Below are positions 21,935 to 32,863 of a stretch of 64,000 bases of DNA, in pieces; position 1 is the stretch's first letter, and every line of letters starts with the position of its first letter. Made by a program: the position numbers and the translations under genes. The notes beneath the pieces were generated by a model. The model did no database searches. It had not been told where the DNA came from and worked only from the letters and a program-made list of their open reading frames with translations. The DNA comes from Flaveria trinervia (lineage: Eukaryota; Streptophyta; Magnoliopsida; Asterales; Asteraceae), in the NCBI GenBank assembly GCA_025506515.1, contig CM046443.1, positions 21,483,355-21,547,354 on the forward strand, in the 5' to 3' direction.

Positions 21935-22348
21935 GTGCGAGCGTTGGGAATGACGATTCATACGAGTCTAACTACTCAAATTCGTGATGCTCAGTCTGAT
22001 GCATTAAAAGAACAGAATTTGAAGGAAGAATTCCTTCGCGGCATGGATAAACAATTTGAGACCAAGTCTGATGGAACTCGCTACTTCATTAATCCAATTT
22101 GGGTGCCAAATTTTGGAAACTTGAGGGATCTTGTGATGAACAAGGCACACAAATCCAGATACTCCATCCATCCGGGCTCCGATAAGATGTATCAAGACCT
22201 GAAGGAGTTATACTGGTGGCCTAACATGAAAGCTGACATTGCCGCCTATGTTAGCAGGTGCCTCACGTGTTCAAAGGTTAAAGCAGAATATCAGAAGCCA
22301 TCCGGATTACTGCACCAACCAGAGATTCCACAATGGAAATGGGAGTAG
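21935..22348 (+). pseudogene. pol: Gypsy-1 integrase zinc-binding domain
   Basis: 137 open codons after the RNase H stop. The HHCC zinc module is visible: His in AHKSRYSIHPGSDKMYQDL and Cys-x2-Cys in RCLTCSKVKAEYQ, with YWWPNM between. It ends at TAG in EIPQWKWE, a position where a CAG-to-TAG change is likely. Ten bases later the codon for the expected first catalytic Asp of the integrase core is TAT (22358-22360, Tyr). A one-base loss near 22412 then shifts the frame. Confidence 0.87.
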
Positions 22349-22404
22349 ATTTCCATGTATTTCATCACAAAACTACCCAAGACATCCACCAGTTGTGATA
22401 CGAT

Positions 22405-23421
22405 TTGGGTAATTTGGATCGACTGACAAAGTCTGCTCACTTCCTACCAATTAAAGAAACTGATAAAATGGAAAGGTTGACGAGGGTTTATCTCAAGGAG
22501 GTTGTTTCGAGACATGGAGTACCGATCTCCATTATCTCTGATCGAGACAGTCGATTTACCTCGAGATTTTGGCAATCCTTACAAAAGGCCTTGGGTACAA
22601 GGATGGATATGAGTACCGCATACCACCCTCAAACGGATGGTCAGAGCGAACGGACCATTCAGACGTTAGAAGACATGCTTAGGGCTTGCGTGATAGACTT
22701 TGGAAACTGTTGGGATACTCATCTACCCCTAACTGAGTTTTCTTACAATAATAGTTATCACACCAGTATCAAAGCCGCACCGTTTGAAGCATTATACGGA
22801 AGGAAGTGTCGGTCGCCACTGTGTTGGACAGAGGTTGGCGATAGTCAACTCACTGGTCCCGAGATCATACGCGAGACCACGGAAAAGATCGCTCAAATTC
22901 AGAACCGCCTCAAAGCCGCGCGTGACCGTCAGAAAAGCTATGCTGACGTGAGACGTAAACCGTCGGAATTTCAAGTAGGAGACAAGGTTCTACTTAAAGT
23001 CTCACCATGGAAAGGAGTCATTCGTTTTGGCAAACGTGGTAAGCTAAACCCTAGATACATTGGGCCATTTGAAATCCTAGCCAGGATTGGTCCTGTAGCT
23101 TACAAGTTAAAACTTCCTCAAGAACTTAGTAGTGTTCATGACACTTTCCATGTGTCGAATCTGAAGAAGTGTCTGTCAGATGAAACTCTGGTTATACCAC
23201 TCGATGAGGTCCAGATTGATGAACAACTTCATTTTATTGAAAAGCCTGTGGAGATTCTAGATCGAGAAGTAAAGAAGATGAAACGAATCCGTATTCCCAT
23301 AATGAAGGTCCGGTGGAATTCAAGAAGAGGATCCGAATTTACTTCGGAACATGAAGATCAAATGAAGCTCAACTACCCGTACTTGTTTGAAACCCTGGCA
23401 TCTACAGACAACCCTAACTGA
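22405..23421 (+). pseudogene. pol: Gypsy-1 integrase core and chromodomain-like tail
   Basis: 338 open codons. The integrase core shows ISDRDSRFTSRFW with the second catalytic Asp and AYHPQTDGQSERTIQTLED with the Glu. After a basic linker (KVLLKVSPWKG, YIGPFEIL), a C-terminal module starting about HFIEKPVEILDREVK and containing KVRWNSRRGSEFTSE...YPYLF resembles the chromodomain of plant chromoviruses, thought to steer insertion to chromatin marks. The aromatic residue usually present near the end of KVRW...E is Ser here (FTSE), so binding may be weak. Stop TGA at 23419-23421, 35 bp before the 3' LTR. Confidence 0.88.
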
Positions 23422-23439
23422 ATTTCGGGACGAAATTCT

Positions 23440-23456
23440 TTCTAACATGGGGAGTA
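23440..23456 (+). promoter_or_regulatory. Gypsy-1 polypurine tract region
   Basis: ACATGGGGAGTA ends at the 3' LTR start TGTGACAACC. The purine stretch GGGGAG is short. The AATTTCGGGACGAAATTC palindrome lies about 20 bp upstream. Together they mark the plus-strand priming site. Confidence 0.8.
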
Positions 23457-26337
23457 TGTGACAACCGGCAATTTCAGGTCAATACCCGACCTTGACTTGG
23501 TTATAATTACACCTATACACTTGATTTTCAATTTTAATTACATTTATTGAAGTCGTTTCATGCTTTACAAAATTTCAGGCATAACATAACATGAATTGGT
23601 GATTCGACGAAATTGGCATTTTATCATACACATGATATAACCGACACACGAGCGTTGGTGATAATTAATATATGTGTAATAATAAATACTTTAAAGTGTT
23701 CCAAAGCATATTTATATATTCTAATGTTTTAAAGTATATTAGAATCCAAATTAAATACATTAGAACAATTTGAATTTATAAATAAACCTAATCGCGTAAA
23801 TTGATGTATTACCAGGAACGAATCCTTTTAACGCGACTATTAAATACATGATGCATTATTAACATACCATAAATATTAAAATATATGATATTATACAAGT
23901 TCTTATCATATTTTACTATATTTCAAAAAGTAAGAAGTAAAAATATAAACATATATTAAAATACCAATAGTGCAACAAACACCACCAAAATACCCAATAC
24001 TACTCAAAACTAAAAGAAACCACCATATTTCAACCCATTAACCGTCCCCTTACTCCCCCTTCTTTTCACTTTCTTATTTCTTGTCAAATCTCTACAAGAT
24101 TATGTCAAATCTCTACAAGACTACTTTGCATTTTTGCAAAGTTTGAAACTTACCTTTCTTGTGTTAAAGAAAAGATTATGAACAAAGTACATGTCTCCCT
24201 ACCTTCTTTTGGAATATCTTCCTCCAAGAAGTTGACCAACACTCCCATATGAGTTGATTTACTAATTCATGTATGGTTATATATCCAAGTAACCTCCATA
24301 ATTCACCAACACCACCCAACACACTTTCTTCCTTGTTTCTTTCCTCCAATTTTCATCCAAGACACCCTCACCACCATTTCATTTGATTTCTAACTCATTT
24401 TCTACAAACCTTGGGTGATTCAAGTACCCTTGGTTGAAGATCAAGTGATTTTTGAAGCTTCCAAGCATCCTACAACATGCGCTTCACCTTTTGTTGTTGG
24501 GTTTTCTTAGTTCAAAGGATCAAACTTTCTTTTCCTTGCATTTCAAGACTACCATCACTTCTCCTTGCTTGGTTAAGGTTAGCACCTTGTTTCTAATCTC
24601 CCATACATCACCATGAAGTGTTCATGTTCACTAACTCATCCCAATAGTGCTCTACCAAAGATTAAAAAGTAACAAAACATGTAAAACATTTTCTGGCAGA
24701 TTCATGTTCTGTGTTTTCAAGAACATAACTCGACCTAAACATGGTCAAATGAACCGTTTCTTGAGCCTAACATTAACTTTAGGATGTCTAGTTTCTAAAC
24801 CATCCAACCTTGAAATTTATAGATGAGTATAACCCTTCCAAAACGTACAAACAAATTAAAGTGCTGAACCTGAAGTTTTGACAGAATAAATAGGGCAGAA
24901 AGAATGAGGCATAAGTTATGCTTAAAGTAATAAAATAAAGATTTTCTTCCTGTGGTAACTTAGCTTAAGGTGTTAGGCTTAAAATAATATAGGCTCTATT
25001 TGTGAATGTAAGTTTTGACCTCTCAAAAAGGTAAATTCCATAGACATATACAGAAAAGTGCTGCACTGACATCTTTTGCTTCATGAACCATCTAGTGGCA
25101 CTTAATCTTAGTTGTAGGATACAAGCTATGCCTTTTTGGAATCCTAAGACATAGACCTAAATATGATAAAAGTATTAGATTTTATAAAAATCCTTTGTAC
25201 CATGAAAAGGGGATGACAACCAGACCCAAAAATTCCCTTAAGGCTGTCAAAAACCTATACTTAGATAAAAGTAAACTTTTAGAGATATTTGGTAAAAAAA
25301 AGGGAAACCATACACATGGAAAGTATAATACCATTATACTTAATATAAAATGCTTTCAATACATTATGTATCTTTAGGAAAATAAATATGAAGGCAAGAA
25401 TCTAAATAAAATATTTACGACTCGACGTGGCTAATTAGTCAAGTGACATTTTCAAACTAACTTTGTGGATGAGTTATGCATGACCATCTAGGGTTAGTAA
25501 TCGTGACCTCATGAATATATTGTAATTTTGTTTAGGAGATTCCTAGACCAATCGTACATACAGACTATTGCTTGTATTCACGCGTGCAATTGAGGTGAGT
25601 TTCACAGCCCCATTTTACTTATTTTTCTTTTGGGGGAGATTACATGCAAATTACTATTTTCCTGGATACATTTACTTGTTAATGATTTCACATGTTATAT
25701 AAGTTGTTTACTTACCGTATAAAGTCCCCATTTATCGAACCGTTAGTTTATTTCCCAAAGCGAGGTAATCATGGATAGTACTATTGGGTTTGACTACCCC
25801 CACCCGGATTAATTACCCTAATCTTGACTGGAGGTCTAAACGGGTGCATTATTAGCCTGTTCACACTCATGCTTACGGTAGGCATGGGTAGGGGCAATTT
25901 ATTACAGTTACAGTCTAGCTTCGGTTGCGGTGCTTATATAATTTGTAGCATTGTGTGTACAACAATCAAATCATAAAAAGTATTGTGGTCCATTACGCTA
26001 GTTACTATTACTTAAAACCTGTGAACTCACCAACTTTATGTTGACATTTTTCATGCATGTTTTCTCAGGTAATGATAGATGCACCAAGTTAAGCTAGCAT
26101 GGAACATCTCATGTTTAGGGCCATTCACGCTGTTTGGGACATTCATTTTCGTAATTGTCATGTTTTGAAACAATTTACCTTATTACTATTGCTTCCGCAA
26201 ATTTAACTCTGAACAATGATGTATTTTAAACTTATTTGAGATGTATGTTTTACAAAACCATGTAGTGGTCGATCAGTGACTATGAAATCATGATGTTCGC
26301 ACCCCGCGGGAAACCGCTGTGGTTTGGGGGTGTGACA
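23457..26337 (+). repeat. Gypsy-1 3' LTR
   Basis: 2881 bp, TGTGACAACCGG to GGGGGTGTGACA, directly followed by AAAGG at 26338-26342. It agrees with duplication copy A at several places where copy B lacks a base, which supports copy A as the better version of the 5' LTR. Confidence 0.95.
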
Positions 26338-26342
26338 AAAGG

Positions 26343-27105
26343 AGAACAAGAAGGACTCTTGAAGCAGTAGTTTGAAAACTTCACCTTCATAGTAGGTGAA
26401 ACCATGACACAATAATACTTCAGGTATGTTGAGATAGTGAATACCCTTGTGGATGGGGGAGTTGCTCTTGAGAACAGAGACATTGTAAGGAAGTTTATGT
26501 CCTCACTTTCGAGGCAATGGACACACTACTATGCGGTGATGAAGGGGACTGAGAACCTCAAATCTCTCACTTTAACAGAGTTATATGGGATTCTCAGTGG
26601 CTACCAGAAGGAGATAAACATGCAAGGTTCATCTAGCAACTCCAACAATCAAACGGGTTCAAATCTTCATGTGGTTGAAAGGGATAGCATAGAACCCCAA
26701 CATCATCTCATATGCTACCCTGACAACTCACCAAATAGTCCTTTCATCACCTTCCCTGAGACACCAAGGGAGAACTACACTCAAGGAAGCCCATTTCAAG
26801 AGACAAGTTCTTCTCAAGCCTTTGTGTCTTCTGATGAAAGTTGTGGCAGCTTTCTTTTCACCCTTGAAGACCTGGAGTGTATTCATCCAGATGATCTGGA
26901 GTACATGGAGATAGTCCAATAGATGGCTCTTCTCACTCATAGAGCCAAGAAGTTCTACAAGCGGACTGGAAGGAAGTCCCCCAACAATACAACCAGTGGA
27001 AAGTTTGGACTGGACAAAGGTAAAGTCAAATGTTACAACTGTAACTTGGTGGGCCACTTTTCCAGGGAGTGTAAGGCACCTAGAAGAAATGGTGGCCAAA
27101 CATAG
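26343..27105 (+). pseudogene. gag: Copia-1 gag, middle part with first zinc knuckle
   Basis: Coding resumes after the Gypsy-1 target duplication. The first 95 bases contain several stops. An open stretch 26437-26922 reads through a Copia gag region (ENRDIVRKFMSSLSRQW, LTLTELYGILSGYQKEI). After a TAG at 26920-26922 the next segment has KKFYKRTGRKSPNN and the CCHC knuckle CYNCNLVGHFSREC (from 27031), stopping at 27105. Gag binds the RNA genome in particles. KFYKRTGRK is nearly identical in Copia-3, so the two are related families. Confidence 0.87.
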
Positions 27106-27204
27106 TCCAGACCAAACTAGACTAATAAAGCCACTCAGAATGAGAAGCCAAAGCAGTAAGCTGCTATTGCTGTTGAAGAAGGAGGCTTTCACTAGAGCTT
27201 TCAG

Positions 27205-28692
27205 GTGGAAGATGCTTCTCCAAACCAAGCACTGATGGTAGATCATGATGAAGCAAAGGTATTGGAACATCTCTGTACCCCTGAATGCATTGCTAAAGTT
27301 AATAGATACATGTCCTACAACTTGGAAATGAGATTTGATCTTGAGTCCTTAAACATTGTAAAACCTGATTTTAGAAGGTCTGAAAATGATTATAAACTAA
27401 AGATAGAGGACTTAGAAAAAACTATTTCAGTTCTAAAACATGAGCATACAAACTTTAGGATTCAAATCAAGGATCTCATAACTAAGCTGACTGAGTGCCA
27501 GGCTGAGCTTGTGATCAGCAAAGCCAGGGAAAACAAGTGTGTTCTTGAAGAAAAGACCTTCAAGAACATGATATCCTCATCCCTGCACAACAAAGTGTGC
27601 TATCAAAACAAGCAGGGACTGGAATCAAATGAGATAGCTCCTCCACACAAAATCTTTTCTGTAAGATCACCTAGGTGTGGAACTTGTGAAGATTTGTTTC
27701 CTCTCACAGATCCTTTGAGTGAAGAGGATGATGAAGTGATAGTGAATAATTCCCCTGAGAAGAGTGAAGAGAAGGATTCTAAGAAGGGCCACTATCCTTC
27801 TGAGGAGAAGAAGAAGACTATGATGACCAAGTCAATGAGAAAGAACTTGATTAGAAAGAGCAAAAGAAAATCAAGGAAGGCTCAAGAGATCAAGGCTACT
27901 TTTGACTCCAAGCAGAAACAAGTTTTTATCTCTGCAGGGTTTGAAGTAGTAAAGACTGAAGACATCAACCTCAACTCTTTTGCTAAGAGTTCTGGTTCAT
28001 GTTCAAATCATCTCAGTACCAAGAAGAAGACTGATCTATTGTGTACCACTGCTACACAGCCTGGACCATCAAACTCCAAGAACAGTCCTCAGCCCAAAAG
28101 GACTGTCTTAGCATCTGCAAAGATGAAGGTGGAGAAGGGATGTGACCAAAGTCAATCTTGTTCCTAGCAAAAGGCTCTTGGGAAGAAGAAAATGGAGTGT
28201 GTTATGTGTGAAAGTACTGCTCATCTTGCTAAGGATTGTCCATACAATGCTAAGGGTACTCTTCATATGACCAGACCAAAGACTTCCAAGAGTTCTAAGA
28301 AGATTCAAGCTTTGGAAGGAAAGCATGTTTCCTTCAAAAGCTCCAAAACTAAGAAGAAGGCAAGTGGAAAATTGCCTTCGTAAGAAAAGTTGGTCTCGGA
28401 AGGAAGGAATACTTCTGAAGCACTGAAGTCTGCTGCAGTGTTTGCAGAATCTTCCGAAGGTCCAGTCATCAAAACTTTCGAAGTATCAAAAGCTTCCGAA
28501 TTGTTGAAGGTCAAGTCCAAGTTTCCAAAGGTGGTGTGGAAGTCTAAGAAAGACCAAGTGAATGAGAATTCACCATCAACAACAGCTCAAGATCCTCAAA
28601 GCACAACAATAGGATCTATTACTGTTGCATTCCCTTCTGTTTCTCTTAGTGAGCCCAAGACAAGTAGGGCTTGGGTTTCCAAATCTAACTAA
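27205..28692 (+). pseudogene. gag: Copia-1 gag C-terminal region with coiled coil and second zinc knuckle
   Basis: A 320-codon open stretch (27205-28167) starts inside gag and includes a coiled coil (about 27390-27530: LEDLEKTISVLKHEH, LITKLTECQAEL), an acidic run and a lysine-rich segment. A second CCHC knuckle, CVMCESTAHLAKDC, starts at 28198. The remainder (28390-28692) repeats Ser/Lys-rich sequence and encodes CTTCCGAAG-type motifs. The frame ends RAWVSKSN at TAA 28690-28692. All three Copia elements here have the second knuckle and a very similar gag end, so the TAA is probably the natural gag terminator. Confidence 0.82.
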
Positions 28693-28712
28693 TCATTTTC
28701 TTTGTGCAGGGA
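28684..28712 (+). promoter_or_regulatory. Gag-pol junction with splice-acceptor-like sequence (Copia-1)
   Basis: Directly over and after the gag stop lies TCTAACTAAT (branch-point-like), then TTTTCTTTGTGCAG and GG. AG is at 28708-28709. The pol frame starts as GGA CAG CTC right after AG. Gag and pol are in different frames (pol begins two bases past a gag codon boundary), so readthrough alone would not join them. Copia-2 and Copia-3 have the same arrangement. Confidence 0.6.
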
Positions 28713-30490
28713 CAGCTCAAGACAATCAAAAATGTTTGGATCATTGACAGGGGCTGTTCTAGGCACATGACAGGCAATAGGTCACTACTCTAGAACTTTG
28801 AAAGGATTGATGGAGGTCCATTTGCTTTTGGAGGAGATGAAGGTGGTTTATTTCTAGAATGGGCAAGGTCATAAATGGTAAGCTTAGCATTGAAAAGGTA
28901 AACTTTGTCAAGGAGCTGGGTACAATCTTCTGAGTGTATCCCAATTTTGTGATCAGAGTCATAACATGCTTGTTACTAAGCATGAGTGCATTATTCTAAA
29001 GCCCGGGGTGGTCATTCCTCATGAGCATATTCTACTTAGAGCCCCTAGGAAAGGGAACATGTACAAGATGGATCTGCAAGAAATATCTCCCTCTGGAGAA
29101 GTTTCATGCTTTCTGTCTAAAGCCAATAGTGATGAGTCTTTCTTATGGCATGTAAACTTTAAGAACATGAATAAACTGATTAAGAATGTTTTGGTAACTA
29201 GAATGCCAAAAAAAGAGTTTACAACTTATGACTATTGTGTTGCATGCCTGAAAGGGAAGCAACATAAGGTATCTCACAAGCCTAAGGAAAGGAACTCCAT
29301 CCCTACATCCCTACACTTGTTACATATAGATCTCTTGGGCCTCACTAGTGTAATGAGTCTAGGAACCCCATCATAAAAAGAGAAGGACTTCTTATTGTTT
29401 AGTGATTACAAATGACTTTACAAGATTCACTTGGGTCTTCTTCCTTAGAACTTAGGATGAGACTCCTGAGATTTTGAAGAATTTCATCTTAAAGATTGAG
29501 AATCAATCTGATCACAAGGTCAAAATTATAAGATGATTAGAAAACTGAATTCAAGAACCAAATCTTTGATGCATTTTATGATGAAAAGGGTATTACAAGA
29601 CAATACAATGCTCCTAGGACTCCTCAGCAGAATGGTGTTGCTGAGAGGAGAAACATGACACTGATTGAAGCTGCAAGAACCATGTTGTCTGACTCTAAGC
29701 TGCCATCACCTTCTGGGCAGAGGCAGTCAACACTGCCTGCTATATGCTAAACAGAGTTTTAGTAGTTAAGACTCATGGCACGACTCCTTATGTCCTTTAG
29801 CACAAGAGGAAACCTTTCATTGGTTTTCTCAAGTCATTTGGATGTCCTTGTACCATCTTGAATACCAAAGATCAAATTGCCAAATTTGCTGAGAAATCAG
29901 ATGATGGACACTTTATTGGATACTCTTCTCAAGCTAAGGCTTACAAAGTATACAATCTCAGAACTAGAATTTTTGAGGAGTCAGCCAATGTGACTTTCAA
30001 TGAACACACACCCTGTGTGGCTGGTTCTGGTCCTGGTTGGCTTTTTGATCTTGATTTAGTTACCAACTGTTTTAACAAATCTTGTGAGATTGTTTTAGGA
30101 TCTGTAGAAAACTTAAATACAGGTGATCCTGATCTAAGATTTGAGCTGAGAAGACCTTCAAGTAACACATCTTCAGCTCCAGTTAGGACTACTTCTGCAA
30201 ATGAGGTTTTTATCAGCACCATAATGACAAACTCAGCTGATACATCTGGTATGCCTTCAAATTCCAGCTCAGAGGCTCCACAACCAGATAAAGATACTTC
30301 AAATGTAGAAGATAATGATGGTAGTGGTGATAGTGATCAAGACTTTCTTGATGCTGATAACCACTCCATAGATGACAATATCAATGATGTCACACACTCC
30401 TTGGATCAAGTTTCTCTTGATAAGTGTACTGATGTAGTGGGAGAAACAGCTATGCCAGATCTAAATTTCTCTAATTTAGATCTTTCTTAG
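28710..30490 (+). pseudogene. pol: Copia-1 protease and integrase
   Basis: The protease motif reads VWIIDRGCSRHMTGN (Asp codon 28745-28747); the usual Asp-Ser-Gly is Asp-Arg-Gly, so activity is doubtful. Integrase follows: part of the zinc domain is lost (LWHVNFKNMNKL lacks the usual stretch between the histidines) but CVACLKGKQHKVSHK with Cys-x2-Cys is present. HIDLLG near 29325 keeps the first catalytic Asp. The second Asp region near 29535 is scrambled by stops. AERRNMTLIEAARTM near 29640 keeps the Glu. The integrase C-terminal region (DDGHFIGYSSQAKAYKVYN) and a Ser/Asp-rich linker run to TAG 30490. At least eight breaks. Confidence 0.85.
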
Positions 30491-30559
30491 CATCTTGCTA
30501 TGATCCTTCAGCTAAGGATCCATAAGTCTCATCCCACTACAAACATCATTGGAGATGTT

Positions 30560-32160
30560 GTCTATGGGGTAAGAATAAGAGGACAAACCCATGAAACAAA
30601 TATTTGTTTTCACTCTTGTTTCTTGTCCCATATAGAGGCAAGAAAGTTGATGAGGCTCTTAAGGATGGAAGTTGGGTTGAAGCTATGCAAGAGGAGCTAC
30701 TTTAATTCAAAAGACAGAAAGTTTGGAACCTTTGTCCTCTTCCTCATGGGAAGACTACCATTGGAACCAAATGGGTGTTTAGGAACAAGAAGGATGATAG
30801 AGGCATTATCATCAAGAACAAAGCTAGACTAGTTGTTCAAGGATATACACAAGAAGAAGGGATTGACTACACTGATGTCTTTGCTCCTGTAGCAAGACTG
30901 AAAGCTGTTAGGATATTCTTGGCATTTGGCACATCCAAGAACTTCATGGTCTATCAACTTGATGTGAAGTGTGCTTTTCTTTATAGAGTGATTGATGAAG
31001 AGGTGTATGTCAAACAACCACTTGGTTTTGTAGATCCTAATCATCCTGATTATGTCTGCAAGCTTGACAAAGCTCTTTATGGGCTGCATGAGGTACCCAG
31101 GAAGTGGTATGAGACTCTATCTTAGTATCTTTGCAAACATGGATACAAGAGAGGAACTATAGATGGAACTCTCTTCATCAAAGGACAGGGAAATGACATA
31201 TTTCTAGTTTAAGTGTATGTAGATGATGTCATCTTTGGTTCAACTAATCCAAAGATCTGCAAAGACTTTGAGAAGCTGATGAAGGATAGATTTGAAATGA
31301 GTGCCATGGGGGAATTCAACTTCTTTCTAGGAATTCAAGTGAAGCAAGTTGAAGATGGCATCTTCATAAGTCAGTCAAAGTATGTTCAAGACATACTCAA
31401 GAGGTTCAACATGACTGATTGTAAGATTTCTAAGACACCCATAGCTAGAAACCACTCCCTTGGACCTGATCTTGAGAGTGAGTGTGTAGATGAACACTTA
31501 TACAGGGCTATGATTGGGTCTCTTATGTATCTTATAGCTAGCAGGCCTGATATTATGTTTGCCACTTGCATCTGTGCAAGATATCAAGCCAACTCTAAGA
31601 TGTCTCACCTTATCACTATCAAATGGATTCTACGATACCTTAAAGGTGCTTTAACACTTGGTCTGTGGTATCCTAAGAATTCTGACTTTAATTAACATGC
31701 ATATACAAATAGTGGTTATGCTGGTTGTAACATGACTGGAAAGTCTACATTTAGGGGATGTCAATTTCTTGGTGGAAGGGTTGTCTCATGGCAATGCGAG
31801 AAACAATCCTATGTCTCTGCATCAACTGCTGAAGCTAAATACATTGTTGTTACAAGCTGTTGTGCTCAAGTGCTTTGGATTCAGAATCAGATGCTGGACT
31901 ATAGGTTAAACTTCAAGGAGACTCCCATTCACATAGACAACAACAGTGCTATCTCAATCATAGAGAATCATGTGCAGCACTCAAGGACCAAACACATCAA
32001 CACCAGGTATCATTTAATAAGAGATAATTATGAAAATGGATTGATTAAACTTGTCAAAGTCCACACAAATGAACAATATGCGTATCTGTTTACAAAAACT
32101 TTTGATGAGCAGAGATTTAAATATCATGTATCAGCTATGGGGATGATAAACTTTGAATAG
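30560..32160 (+). pseudogene. pol: Copia-1 reverse transcriptase and RNase H
   Basis: RT begins with a degraded EARKLMRLLRMEVG region, then TKWVFRNKKDDRG-like sequence around 30765-30800 and KARLVVQGYTQEEGIDYTDVFAPVARL. LDVKCAFLY holds the first catalytic Asp and YVDD (31216-31227) the second and third; the codon before GTG TAT at 31210-31212 is TAA. After FFLGIQVKQ the RNase H follows: the part near 31685 has stops (AYT.SGYAGC), then SWQCEKQSYVSASTAEAKYI with the Glu and IHIDNNSAISI with Asp. Stop TAG 32158-32160. RT/RH copies the RNA into DNA; here it is non-functional. Confidence 0.9.
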
Positions 32161-32239
32161 GTTTTTCTTAAAACTAATTCTTATTATTTATTAAAACATG
32201 TGTGTCCTAAGTTGTCTAGTTCATCACTTCCATAAGCTC

Positions 32240-32645
32240 TTGTTTTTTCTTGGATGAAAATATTTTTGAAGACTTTCCTTAGATTTTTGAAAATTTTGAT
32301 CCTTCAGAATATATACTTTTATCTTCGAAAGAAAATCATTCCTTCAAAACAAATAATTGTCAAAGAAATTCATCTTCGAAAGAAATTTCTGAAATATCTT
32401 TCGAAGCTTAAATACTTGTCTCAGACACTTATCTGTTTTCAAGGACATTTTTCCGAAGCAAATTAACTCTTGGAAGCTTTGTTCTTCTTGACAAAGCATT
32501 CAAGTCTTAATTTTTCTTCTGAGCAAAAATTTCACAACTCTTAGGAAAATCTTCTGAAGTCATTTTAGCTTCGGAAGCTTTTTCATTAAAACTTCCGAGG
32601 ATAATTTACCTTCGAAAGGTTTGTTACTTCGAAGAAAACTACTTT
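32240..32645 (+). repeat. Array of CTTCGAAAG/CTTCGGAAG motifs before Copia-1 ORF3
   Basis: About a dozen motifs such as ATCTTCGAAAG, TTTCGAAGC, TTCCGAAGC, CTTCGGAAGC, CTTCCGAGG and CTTCGAAAG lie between the pol stop (32160) and the ORF3 leader. The same motif class fills about 8610-8750 in the Copia-1 LTR. No coding frame runs through it. Confidence 0.75.
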
Positions 32646-32743
32646 TTGAGTAAAAGTAAACTACTTTTTCAGAGGTGGGATCGACATTTGGATTTTAAAG
32701 TTTATCTTCTTTCATTAAACTTTATCTAAAATCATTTTTCACA

Positions 32744-32863
32744 TATAAACCCAACGATTTCCCCCTCTTTCTATCATCTGCTTCTTTCCTCCAAACCTAA
32801 AACCCTAAATTTCTCTCTGAAATAACTTTCTTTCATCTTTCTTCATCCTTAAAATCTCTCCAA
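32744..32863 (+). promoter_or_regulatory. Promoter-like leader of Copia-1 ORF3
   Basis: TATAAA at 32744-32749 is followed by a CT-rich stretch, an AAAACCCTAAA telo-box-like motif near 32800, and the ORF3 ATG at 32864, 115 bp from the TATA. This looks like a short plant promoter and 5' leader. Sequence only; no transcript evidence. Confidence 0.45.

Larger units (their letters stand above)
14103..26337 (+). mobile_element. Gypsy-1: complete chromovirus-type LTR retrotransposon
   Basis: The 12.2-kb element is bounded by AAAGG on both sides (14098-14102 and 26338-26342). Long LTRs (2873 and 2881 bp) have ends TGTGACA...TGTGACA. Internal order: initiator tRNA-Met PBS, an extra upstream reading frame (ORF0), gag with zinc knuckles, PR, RT, RNase H, integrase and a chromodomain-like tail, then PPT. 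The order PR-RT-RH-IN marks Ty3/Gypsy. Long LTRs and the AATTTCGGGACGAAATTC sequence before the PPT resemble Tekay/Del elements (from memory). It lies inside Copia-1 gag. Several stops, frameshifts and a changed integrase residue suggest it is inactive. Confidence 0.93.

Noticed and set aside
32790..32815. Telomeric repeat
   Set aside because: A single AAACCCTAAA is a common plant leader motif; there is no tandem telomere array.
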